A stretch of 12,552 nt of DNA from CAZJBH01 sp964544485 (lineage in GTDB: Bacteria > Patescibacteriota > Minisyncoccia > Portnoybacterales > UBA2143). Under the pieces are notes generated by a model. It had not been told where the DNA came from and searched no databases. It worked only from the letters and a program-made list of their open reading frames with translations. Position numbers and translations under genes: made by a program. Where the stretch lies: the NCBI GenBank assembly GCA_964544485.1, contig CAZJBH010000016.1:1-12552 (forward strand), in the 5' to 3' direction. The stretch's first letter is position 1. The number at the start of each line of letters is the position of its first letter. Positions 7,425 to 12,552 of the stretch are shown one piece after another.

Positions 7425-8726
7425 ATGCAATTAGACAAAAGAGCGGTTATTATTTTAGTTTCAGCAGGCGTAATTATAATTGGCGCTTTTCTTGTCTTAG
7501 TGCTTTGGCAAAAACAACCGACTAATATAGAGAAGGTGGAATTAGAATTTTGGGGTGTTTTTGATGATTCTGATATTTACAAAAATTTAATCAAGAATTT
7601 TAATACAGAGTATCCTCATATAAAAATTAATTATTACAAAAAAAATATTGTTAATTATGAGGATGATTTCTTAGGAGCAGTAGCGAGTGGCCGCGGTCCA
7701 GATATATTTATGTTGCATAATACATGGATTCCGCGTTATGAGAATAAGATAATTGGAGCTCCGCAGACATTAGTTACCGCTAAACAAGTACAGACTGAAT
7801 TTGTAGATGTGGTTTATGATGATTTTGTAGTTAGCGGCGTGGTTGGAGCTTTGCCTTTGTCAGTTGATACATTAGCTCTTTTTTATAATAAAAATATTTT
7901 TAATAATGTTGCTATTCCTCGGCCGCCGGAAACTTGGCAGAATTTTTTAACTGATGTGGAAAAGATTACTGTTCGCGATCAGGAGAATAATATTACTCGA
8001 GCCGGCGCAGCTATTGGCACAGCTCGTTCAATTAATCGTTCAACCGATATTTTAAGTTTATTAATGTTTCAGTCAGGGACTCCAATTGTTGACAGAAAAG
8101 AAAAAGAAGTTGTTTTTGACGACGAGATAAAAACAGAAGAAGGAACCTTTTATCCTGGACAGGAAGCATTAAGTTTCTACACTGATTTTGCTAATCCCTT
8201 AAAATCAGTTTATACTTGGAATAACAGAATGCATTATTCTATAGACGCGTTTAAAGAAGGAATAGTTGGCATGATGTTGAATTATTCTTATCAAATAGAA
8301 GAAATTCGCCAGGATGCGCCTTATCTTGAATTCGGTGTTTCTTACGCGCCTCAAATTAAAGAAGCAAAAAACAAAGTTAATTATGCTAATTATTGGGGGC
8401 TGGCAGTTTCTAAAAATAGCAAACATTCCAAAGCTGCTTGGCAATTTATTAATTGGCTGACTCGAACCGATAATTATAGGGATTATTTAAAAGTAAGCAA
8501 TAAACCGACTGCTCGTAGAGATTTAATTAATTGGCAGAAGCAAGATGAGGATTTAGGTATTTTTGCCGAACAAACTTTAAGCGCTCATTCTTGGTATCAG
8601 GTAAATAATATTGCTATTGAGCAATATTTAGCTGATATGATAGAATCAGTAGTAACTAGGGAAGCAAAAGTAGAAGAAGCAATTAAAAAAGCAGCTGAAC
8701 GAATAAGAGCGCTTGGATATGATTAA
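7425..8726 (+). CDS. Membrane-anchored extracellular solute-binding protein (family 1)
   Basis: This 433-residue protein resembles the family 1 solute-binding proteins of ABC sugar importers (maltose/glycerol-3-phosphate type). Family-like stretches are LEFWGVFDD (40-48), GRGPDIFML (89-97), PLSVDTLALFYNKNIF (144-159), PPETWQNFL (167-175), AAWQFINWL (337-345) and TARRDLI (362-368). The N-terminus is one strong helix (8-28) after a short positive stretch, with neither a lipobox cysteine nor a clear signal-peptidase site. The domain is therefore probably tethered outside by an uncleaved helix. No ABC permease or ATPase gene is nearby; three pilin genes follow instead. The ligand is unknown. It starts 6 bases after the methyltransferase stop. 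Confidence 0.85.
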   Translation: MQLDKRAVIILVSAGVIIIGAFLVLVLWQKQPTNIEKVELEFWGVFDDSDIYKNLIKNFNTEYPHIKINYYKKNIVNYEDDFLGAVASGRGPDIFMLHNTWIPRYENKIIGAPQTLVTAKQVQTEFVDVVYDDFVVSGVVGALPLSVDTLALFYNKNIFNNVAIPRPPETWQNFLTDVEKITVRDQENNITRAGAAIGTARSINRSTDILSLLMFQSGTPIVDRKEKEVVFDDEIKTEEGTFYPGQEALSFYTDFANPLKSVYTWNNRMHYSIDAFKEGIVGMMLNYSYQIEEIRQDAPYLEFGVSYAPQIKEAKNKVNYANYWGLAVSKNSKHSKAAWQFINWLTRTDNYRDYLKVSNKPTARRDLINWQKQDEDLGIFAEQTLSAHSWYQVNNIAIEQYLADMIESVVTREAKVEEAIKKAAERIRALGYD

Positions 8727-8727
8727 T

Positions 8728-9153
8728 ATGTTGTTTTCTAAAAGATTCAAAATAATATTTGTTTTTTTGTTATTTGTTAATTTTTTATTTGTTTTTATAG
8801 CGCAAGCAGGCGGCTTGGTTCCTTGCGGAGGAAGCGGAGAGCCAGAATGTAAGCTTTGTCATCTTTGGCAGTTGTTTAGCAATATTATAAATTTTGTTTT
8901 AATTAAATTAGCTGTGCCAGTAGCTGTGTTTATGATTGTAATAGCTGGATTTATTTATATTACTTCTGCAGGCAAGGATAAACAATTACAATTAGCTAAA
9001 AATATTATTTTTAATGTAGTTATTGGGATAGCGATTATGTTGAGCGCTTGGCTAATAGTTGATACAATGATTAAGACTATAGCTAATAGCTCAAGCGAAT
9101 CAGGACAAGTTATTTGGGCTTGGAATGAATTTCCAGCTTGTTCAACAGAATAA
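8728..9153 (+). CDS. VirB2/TrbC-like pilin 1, cysteine-containing
   Basis: The 141-residue protein begins with a basic segment and a long hydrophobic signal sequence, with likely cleavage after IAQA (residue 27). A short external segment follows with Cys33, Cys41 and Cys44 (pattern C-x7-C-x2-C) and LCHLW. Two membrane helices (about 52-80 and 92-114) are joined by a short positive loop (GKDKQLQLAK), and a tail carries Cys138. This two-helix hairpin after a signal peptide is the VirB2/TrbC pilin plan, and the Cys-bearing form is seen in Patescibacteria. The four cysteines could form disulfides outside the cell. ATG 8728, one base after the binding-protein stop, is chosen; TTG 8713 and ATG 8719 overlap that gene and add only a few residues. 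Confidence 0.75.
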   Translation: MLFSKRFKIIFVFLLFVNFLFVFIAQAGGLVPCGGSGEPECKLCHLWQLFSNIINFVLIKLAVPVAVFMIVIAGFIYITSAGKDKQLQLAKNIIFNVVIGIAIMLSAWLIVDTMIKTIANSSSESGQVIWAWNEFPACSTE

Positions 9154-9155
9154 AT

Positions 9156-9518
9156 ATGATTAGATATGTTTATAAAATTAGTTTGATCGGAATAATTTCT
9201 TCTTTTATTTTTATAATTTCTTTTTTAAGTTTGCAGGCAGCAGGGGGAACTTACGCTACCAGTATTGATAATCCGATTACCGCGACTAGCTTTGTTGGTT
9301 TGTTTGTCAGTATTACGAATTGGCTTGCCGGAATTGTTGCTTCTCTAGCTATGTTAATGGTGGTGATTGGCGGAATGCAGTATATTTTTTCCGGAGGGAA
9401 TGAAGAAAAAGTTAAGGCAGCGAATAAAACTATTATTTACGCTTTAATTGGTTTAATAGTAGTTGGTGGATCATACGGTTTATTGCGAGTTGTTTTAGAA
9501 ATATTAGGAGCGAAATAA
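9156..9518 (+). CDS. VirB2/TrbC-like pilin 2
   Basis: The 120-residue protein has a signal sequence (1 to about 29, ending LQAAG), a short external stretch, a first helix (about 47-76) and a second (about 93-115). Between them is the loop SGGNEEKVKAANKTIIYA (79-96). This loop and the following IGLIVVGGSYGLL closely match pilin 3 (AGGNEETVKKA, IGLVIAGAAYGLV), so the two are paralogues. VirB2-type pilins build conjugation-like or type IV secretion pili, or sit in the inner membrane as a subunit pool. ATG 9156, 2 bases after the previous stop, is preferred to TTG 9138. There is no Shine-Dalgarno sequence, so translation probably depends on coupling. Confidence 0.75.
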   Translation: MIRYVYKISLIGIISSFIFIISFLSLQAAGGTYATSIDNPITATSFVGLFVSITNWLAGIVASLAMLMVVIGGMQYIFSGGNEEKVKAANKTIIYALIGLIVVGGSYGLLRVVLEILGAK

Positions 9519-9533
9519 ATAAATTAAACAAGG

Positions 9534-9543
9534 AAGGGGGTGA
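9534..9543 (+). promoter_or_regulatory. Near-perfect Shine-Dalgarno sequence of pilin 3
   Basis: AAGGGGGTGA matches the full anti-Shine-Dalgarno complement AAGGAGGTGA except for one G that can still wobble-pair with U. It is the only such site in the plus-strand operon. The core ends 4 bases before ATG 9545 (a two-codon frame) and 9 bases before GTG 9550. This spacing supports GTG 9550 rather than ATG 9559 as the pilin start. Confidence 0.8.
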
Positions 9544-9544
9544 A

Positions 9545-9553
9545 ATGAAGTGA
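9545..9553 (+). other. Two-codon start-stop frame (Met-Lys-stop) overlapping the pilin 3 start
   Basis: ATG AAG TGA lies directly behind the strong ribosome binding site. Its stop codon TGA (9551-9553) overlaps the GTG (9550-9552) that opens pilin 3 in another frame. If ribosomes start at this ATG they would terminate at once on top of the pilin start and could re-initiate. It may also be chance in an A-rich leader. Confidence 0.35.
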
Positions 9554-9900
9554 AAAAAATGAGTAAAAAAATGTTTAAGATTGGCCTGCCAATGCTACTC
9601 TTTGCTTTGATGTTTAATGTGGCTTTTGCTGATATTACTATGGGTGACGCAACAACAGCTTTGGGAACTGCTGGCCCGGCAACAATTATTAATAATGTTT
9701 TAAGTTGGTTAGCTGGCATTTTAGCTTTGATTTCAGTATTGATTATTGTAATCGCTGGTATTATGTGGGTAACTGCCGGAGGGAATGAAGAAACAGTTAA
9801 GAAGGCTAGAACTATGATTATGTATGCTATTATTGGATTAGTAATTGCTGGCGCAGCTTATGGATTGGTAAGTGTGGTAGTTGATAATTTCTTTAGTTAA
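9550..9900 (+). CDS. VirB2/TrbC-like pilin 3, candidate major subunit
   Basis: The 116-residue protein has a textbook signal peptide: MKKMSKKMFK, a hydrophobic core and AFA at 25-27, with cleavage predicted before D28, leaving 89 residues. The mature part has a short external segment, helix 1 (about 50-74), the loop AGGNEETVKKA (76-86) and helix 2 (about 88-112), as in VirB2/TrbC pilins. It is a close paralogue of pilin 2. Unlike its two upstream neighbours it has a strong ribosome binding site and a GTG start, and a terminator follows 27 bases after the stop. This suggests the highest output of the three. It has no cysteines. A class-specific pilin identity is inferred from topology and needs profile comparison. 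Confidence 0.8.
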   Translation: MKKMSKKMFKIGLPMLLFALMFNVAFADITMGDATTALGTAGPATIINNVLSWLAGILALISVLIIVIAGIMWVTAGGNEETVKKARTMIMYAIIGLVIAGAAYGLVSVVVDNFFS

Positions 9901-9908
9901 AAGATTGG

Positions 9909-9930
9909 TTTTTATTTCCGGAAATAAAAA
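9909..9930. repeat. Perfect 22-bp palindrome
   Basis: The left arm TTTTTATTTCC is followed without a spacer by its exact reverse complement GGAAATAAAAA. It begins 8 bases after the pilin 3 stop and shares three bases with the terminator stem. Read on the minus strand, its right half as written here supplies the U-tract of the terminator. It may also act as an RNA 3'-end hairpin (CCGG loop) or as a protein-binding site. Confidence 0.8.
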
Positions 9931-9955
9931 AGCCGAACTTTTTGGTTCGGCTTTT
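9928..9955. terminator. Bidirectional intrinsic terminator between convergent operons
   Basis: An 11-base-pair perfect stem, AAAAGCCGAAC (9928-9938) with GTTCGGCTTTT (9945-9955), closes a six-base loop. The plus strand reads out into TTTTGTGTTT and the minus strand into TTTTTTATTT, so it can end both the pilin operon and the converging SPFH operon. It lies 27 bases after the pilin 3 stop and 8 bases from the end of the minus-strand gene. Confidence 0.92.
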
Positions 9956-9963
9956 GTGTTTGG

Positions 9964-10965
9964 TTAAGAAATTTTTATTTTTAATTTTATTTCTTCTTTA
10001 CCAGTATTTTGTAAAACAAGTTGATCGCTTGTTGCAATACTGGTAATCTTTATTTTCGCCTTTTGTTTAGGCATTGGTTTAAGTTTTAATTTTGGCCCTG
10101 AATCGTCAACAAAGGCCATTTTCCAATATTTTCCTTTTACTATTTCCAGATGGACATAATTTCCTTTTTTAAGATGAAGAATTTGTCCATTGGAATTTCT
10201 AACAATTATTCTTTGGCCAGCTGGTATGGTTATAATCCCTGAATTTGACATATTAACAAAAAAAGTTGGTTTAGTTTTCGGTTTGGTTGTTTCTATTTGT
10301 TGTTCGGTTTTTGCTTGATTTTGTTTTTCTGTTGTATCAGAATATATTTTGATTAACTGTTTTTGAATCTCTTTGGCGCGCATTATTTCTTGTTGGGTTA
10401 ATTGTTCTTTTTCGGATTTTTCTTTAAGTTCAAACAATTCTTGTTTAAGATTTTTTGTTTTGTGTTCTGTATTTGCTTTTTTGATATCATGCATTGCTTG
10501 GGTGACTGTAGATGCTTGGAATTGGAAATAATTCTTATAGTCTTGAAATGGCCACCAAAAAATTCTTCCAATAATCATAATAGCTACGCAGATTATTAAT
10601 ATAGTATTTAGGGCAACCATAATTTTACGCGCGGGATTGTTTATAAAATCAACTTTTTTCCCTAGAAACGCGTTTAAATTAATTAATAATAATTGCAATC
10701 CAATTATATACCCTAAATAATTATTTAATATCCATTTAGCTTGCATCGGAAAGGCTATTATTAGAATTACTTGGAAAAGAATCCATGATAAAGGAATGGC
10801 GAAATATGGTTTGAAGTAATCCCACCAAAGATCTTTATCTGATTTTTCTTTATCTTGGTTTTTGTTTTTTTCTTTTCTAGCCTTAAAAGCAAGCCAAGAA
10901 AGAAATATTATTAGTCCAATTGTAGGGATAGTTATTATCCCTAAGAAGATCAATATAAAATTCAT
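9964..10965 (-). CDS. Four-helix membrane protein with coiled coil and beta-rich tail, unknown function
   Basis: I do not recognise this 333-residue protein. It has four predicted membrane helices (about 3-26, 54-73, 79-98 and 115-135). A charged, probably coiled-coil region follows (about 155-225, rich in Lys, Glu and Gln). The C-terminal domain (about 233-333) has alternating beta-like stretches such as GIITIPAGQRIIVRN and GKEEIKLKIKI. An even helix number puts both ends on the same side, probably the cytoplasm. The SPFH gene ends one base before this start, and the Shine-Dalgarno AAGGAGG lies inside its last codons, so the two proteins are made together. By that link it may be a partner of the SPFH scaffold, a role similar in layout to NfeD-type partners, though no NfeD similarity was recognised. 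Confidence 0.75.
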   Translation of the reverse strand: MNFILIFLGIITIPTIGLIIFLSWLAFKARKEKNKNQDKEKSDKDLWWDYFKPYFAIPLSWILFQVILIIAFPMQAKWILNNYLGYIIGLQLLLINLNAFLGKKVDFINNPARKIMVALNTILIICVAIMIIGRIFWWPFQDYKNYFQFQASTVTQAMHDIKKANTEHKTKNLKQELFELKEKSEKEQLTQQEIMRAKEIQKQLIKIYSDTTEKQNQAKTEQQIETTKPKTKPTFFVNMSNSGIITIPAGQRIIVRNSNGQILHLKKGNYVHLEIVKGKYWKMAFVDDSGPKLKLKPMPKQKAKIKITSIATSDQLVLQNTGKEEIKLKIKIS

Positions 10966-10966
10966 T

Positions 10967-11998
10967 TTATCCTCCTTGACTACTTTGTTTTCCCATCCAG
11001 GCGCGAATTAAATCAGGCACAGACCCAATTGGAAAGACCAGATTGCTTTGACCTTGTCCTACTTTTTCTAAGGCCTCTAGCGTTCGTAAATACATTCCTT
11101 GGTCTCCTTGGTCTTTGATCGTCTGAATGATTTTATTCAATCGATCAGCTTCTTTCTCTGCTTCCCATTTTTTAGAAGCAGCTTCAATATATTCTGAAGC
11201 TCTGGGACCGGCTGGATCTACATGAACAATTCCGCATTTTTTTATTTTAACTCCGTAATCGTCTATTAGTTTTTGGCGCAGGGGATTATTAGTTGGATAA
11301 TTTCTAATAAATTGATCTATCTCTTCAGTTTTAGGAAGTCCGCCATTTTCGGTTTCTTCCAGAGAAGCCATGATTTCTTCAGGGGTTAAGGTTTTGATAT
11401 AATCCCGAAGAACTGGTTTAACTTGATTAAGAGTCGCTTCTAGCCAATCCTGGACTCGGTTCAAAGCTTTATGCGGGTTAATAATCCGAATTGTTAAAAG
11501 CAGATCAACGTTTACTTGGACAACGCCTTTTGTTTCAGCCTCTCTTAGAGAGGTATAATAGACATCGTCTTTAAGCATAATATAATCAATGACTTCTTCA
11601 TGGGGTACAACCTTGTTAACAATAAATCCCTGGGCATCTGCTGTCTCTTCAAAAGAAAGCCACTTAAATTTATATTTATAGACTTTATGAACACCTGGAA
11701 TGCCTACAATATATAAACCGCCCAAAATCCTTTTTTTGTCTTTATCTGGATGTTCATTTTGCAGTTCAACAACATTTCCTATGCCATAATTTTCAGAAGT
11801 AGTATGGCCGGTATAGGAGATAATAATTTTATGCATTCTGTCAAATTTAGTAATTTGTTTAGCGCTTCCTTCGGCTACCATAGTAAGGATTATGTTATTT
11901 TTTGCCAAGAAGATAATAAGACCGATTGCCCCGGCAAAAAATGCGGCAAAACCGGTAAATCCAAGACCGATATAAACTCCTAGTAAAAATTCTGCCAT
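10967..11998 (-). CDS. SPFH/band 7 domain membrane protein
   Basis: The 343-residue protein has an N-terminal membrane helix (about 5-33) and then a band 7/SPFH-like domain (about 35-275). Typical segments are GVVQVNVDLLLTIRIINPHKAL (start 158), a helical ATLNQVKPVLRDYI (188-201), and DYGVKIKKCGIVHVDP (247-262). An alpha-helical region follows (KKWEAEKEADRLNKIIQ), then a Gly-rich end. SPFH proteins (stomatin, prohibitin, flotillin, HflK/C) form large membrane-attached rings or cages. Some, such as HflK/C, control FtsH, and an ftsH gene is present in this window, although about 8.8 kb away. The start ATG 11998 has AAGGAG (12010-12005) 6 bases upstream. It is the first gene of a two-gene operon behind a consensus promoter. 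Confidence 0.85.
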   Translation of the reverse strand: MAEFLLGVYIGLGFTGFAAFFAGAIGLIIFLAKNNIILTMVAEGSAKQITKFDRMHKIIISYTGHTTSENYGIGNVVELQNEHPDKDKKRILGGLYIVGIPGVHKVYKYKFKWLSFEETADAQGFIVNKVVPHEEVIDYIMLKDDVYYTSLREAETKGVVQVNVDLLLTIRIINPHKALNRVQDWLEATLNQVKPVLRDYIKTLTPEEIMASLEETENGGLPKTEEIDQFIRNYPTNNPLRQKLIDDYGVKIKKCGIVHVDPAGPRASEYIEAASKKWEAEKEADRLNKIIQTIKDQGDQGMYLRTLEALEKVGQGQSNLVFPIGSVPDLIRAWMGKQSSQGG

Positions 11999-12057
11999 TT
12001 CTGTCTCCTTTCGTTGTATATATTCTTATTTATATTTTAAAGATCAATTTACTTAAT

Positions 12058-12086
12058 ACTATAAATTATTTTATTCTAAAAGTCAA
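12058..12086 (-). promoter_or_regulatory. Promoter of the SPFH operon
   Basis: On the minus strand the -35 box TTGACT (12086-12081), a 17-base AT-rich spacer and the -10 box TATAGT (12063-12058) make the closest match to the sigma-70 consensus in the window. The start point would be near 12051, giving a leader of about 52 bases containing the Shine-Dalgarno at 12010-12005. Its -35 box is 3 bases from the divergent tRNA-Leu -35 box. Confidence 0.85.
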
Positions 12087-12089
12087 TAG

Positions 12090-12118
12090 TTGACCTAAAT
12101 TAGGCTTTGGCTTAAGAT
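12090..12118 (+). promoter_or_regulatory. Promoter of tRNA-Leu
   Basis: The plus strand has -35 TTGACC (12090-12095), a 17-base spacer and -10 TAAGAT (12113-12118). Transcription should begin near 12125, about four bases before the mature tRNA 5' end. The -10 hexamer is the same as in the promoter at 3282-3310. Confidence 0.8.
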
Positions 12119-12128
12119 AATAAGTAAG

Positions 12129-12212
12129 GCGGACGTGGCGGAATTGGCAGACGCGCCAGGTTTAGGACCTGGTGAGAGCAATCTCATGTGGGTTCAACTC
12201 CCACCGTCCGCA
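12129..12212 (+). tRNA. tRNA-Leu(UAG)
   Basis: A class II tRNA with acceptor stem GCGGACG/CGTCCGC, anticodon stem CCAGG/CCTGG around loop TTTAGGA (anticodon UAG, reading CUN leucine codons), a long variable arm (TGAG/CTCA) and T stem GTGGG/CCCAC with T loop TTCAACT. The discriminator is A at 12212. CCA is not encoded. All stems pair without mismatch, so it should be functional. Confidence 0.96.
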
Positions 12213-12228
12213 CAACAATTAAATTTTA

Positions 12229-12279
12229 ACAAAGCGAGTTTAACTACCCGACGGTCCGCACAAAGCGAATTCAACTACC
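12229..12279 (+). repeat. Degenerate direct repeats of the tRNA-Leu 3' end
   Basis: Two 20-base copies of ACAAAGCGARTTYAACTACC lie at 12229-12248 and 12260-12279 (18 of 20 identical, period 31). Each contains a sequence like the T loop of the tRNA (TTCAACT). Between them GTCCGCACAA (12254-12263) repeats exactly the acceptor end and trailer of tRNA-Leu (12206-12215). The stretch reads as one broken copy plus the start of another copy of the tRNA 3' end. No integrase gene is visible in the window. Confidence 0.65.
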
Positions 12280-12293
12280 TATAAATTTTTACT

Positions 12294-12552
12294 ATGAATA
12301 GATTTAAAAAAATTCTTCAGTCCATTCGGATTGAAGAATATATTTTATTTTCTTTTATTATTGTTTTATATATTGTTTTATATATTTTTTTAAAAAATTA
12401 TTATTCAACAATAACATCTTTAGAAGGTAATCTTAGTGTAGTTGATTTTTTTTATACTGGATTTAAAGTTGTAGCTGCAGGAACCAAGTTTTTTTTAGGA
12501 GTTTTAATGATTTTTATTTTCTACTTTTTTTTTCGTCTTTATTTAAAGTTAG
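12294..12552 (+). CDS. N-terminal part of a multi-pass membrane protein, cut by the window edge
   Basis: The ATG at 12294 opens a frame without a stop to the end of the window (86 residues). After MNRFKKILQS come a membrane helix (about 16-35), a short linker with a few polar residues (36-56) and a second helix (about 65-85) rich in Phe. I do not recognise the family. It lies just after the tRNA-Leu repeats and has no Shine-Dalgarno sequence. A TATAAA at 12280-12285 is correctly placed for a leaderless start near 12292, but no matching -35 box was found, so it may instead be read through from the tRNA promoter. Confidence 0.7.
   Translation, partial: MNRFKKILQSIRIEEYILFSFIIVLYIVLYIFLKNYYSTITSLEGNLSVVDFFYTGFKVVAAGTKFFLGVLMIFIFYFFFRLYLKL

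Noticed and set aside
7425..8726. Binding protein as part of a classical ABC importer operon
   Set aside because: No permease or ABC ATPase is in the window; the neighbours are a methyltransferase and pilins.
8713..8727. Upstream starts TTG 8713 or ATG 8719 for pilin 1
   Set aside because: They overlap the binding-protein stop and only lengthen the region before the signal peptide; ATG 8728 matches the stop-to-start pattern. ATG 8719 cannot be fully excluded.
9138..9155. TTG 9138 as start of pilin 2
   Set aside because: It overlaps pilin 1 by 16 bases and adds residues before an already complete signal peptide; ATG 9156 is better placed.
12280..12296. TATAAA as a leaderless promoter for the last membrane gene
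   Set aside because: No -35 hexamer at 15-19 bases upstream; in DNA this AT-rich the -10 match alone is weak.
1..12552. CRISPR array, insertion sequence, toxin-antitoxin pair or restriction system
   Set aside because: No regularly spaced repeats, transposase, nuclease or paired small toxin genes were found; the only repeats are those beside tRNA-Leu and the terminator palindrome.

Overview
The window most likely comes from a Patescibacteria (Candidate Phyla Radiation) genome, probably Parcubacteria-like. The grounds are AT-rich DNA, tightly packed genes separated by 1-15 bases, mostly no Shine-Dalgarno sequence, small single-pass membrane proteins of unknown function beside housekeeping genes, and a set of small VirB2-like pilins of the kind seen in these genomes. 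The phylum is inferred from gene style; there is no rRNA gene here to prove it.

Layout. (1) 1-345: the first codons of a gene leaving the left edge (minus), then tRNA-Val(GAC) and tRNA-Ile(UAU), both minus, behind a near-consensus promoter, and the ftsH terminator. (2) 346-3252, minus: a four-repeat S1-domain protein followed 3 bases later by the membrane protease FtsH. (3) 3253-3346: a divergent promoter region whose two -35 boxes occupy the same base pairs. (4) 3347-9900, plus: a very compact eight-gene run consisting of an MBL-fold hydrolase, a single-pass membrane protein, DNA gyrase A, a SAM methyltransferase, a membrane-anchored extracellular solute-binding protein, and three VirB2/TrbC-like pilins. 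It ends at a strong terminator that works on both strands. (5) 9964-11998, minus: a two-gene operon of an SPFH/band 7 protein and a four-helix membrane protein with a coiled coil and a beta-rich tail. (6) 11999-12552: a second back-to-back promoter pair, tRNA-Leu(UAG), degenerate repeats of the tRNA 3' end, and a membrane protein cut off by the right edge.

How the parts fit. Region 2 and the first half of region 4 are housekeeping (translation, membrane protein quality control, DNA supercoiling). The second half of region 4 looks like a cell-surface module: an anchored binding protein plus three pilin subunits, of which only the last has a near-perfect Shine-Dalgarno sequence and so is the candidate major subunit. 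No assembly ATPase (VirB4/VirB11), no ABC permease and no prepilin peptidase is present here, so the rest of the apparatus must lie elsewhere if it exists. The best leads are the binding-protein/pilin operon, the overlapping divergent promoters with a probably leaderless S1 mRNA, the tRNA-Ile(UAU), and the methionine at the quinolone-contact position of GyrA.
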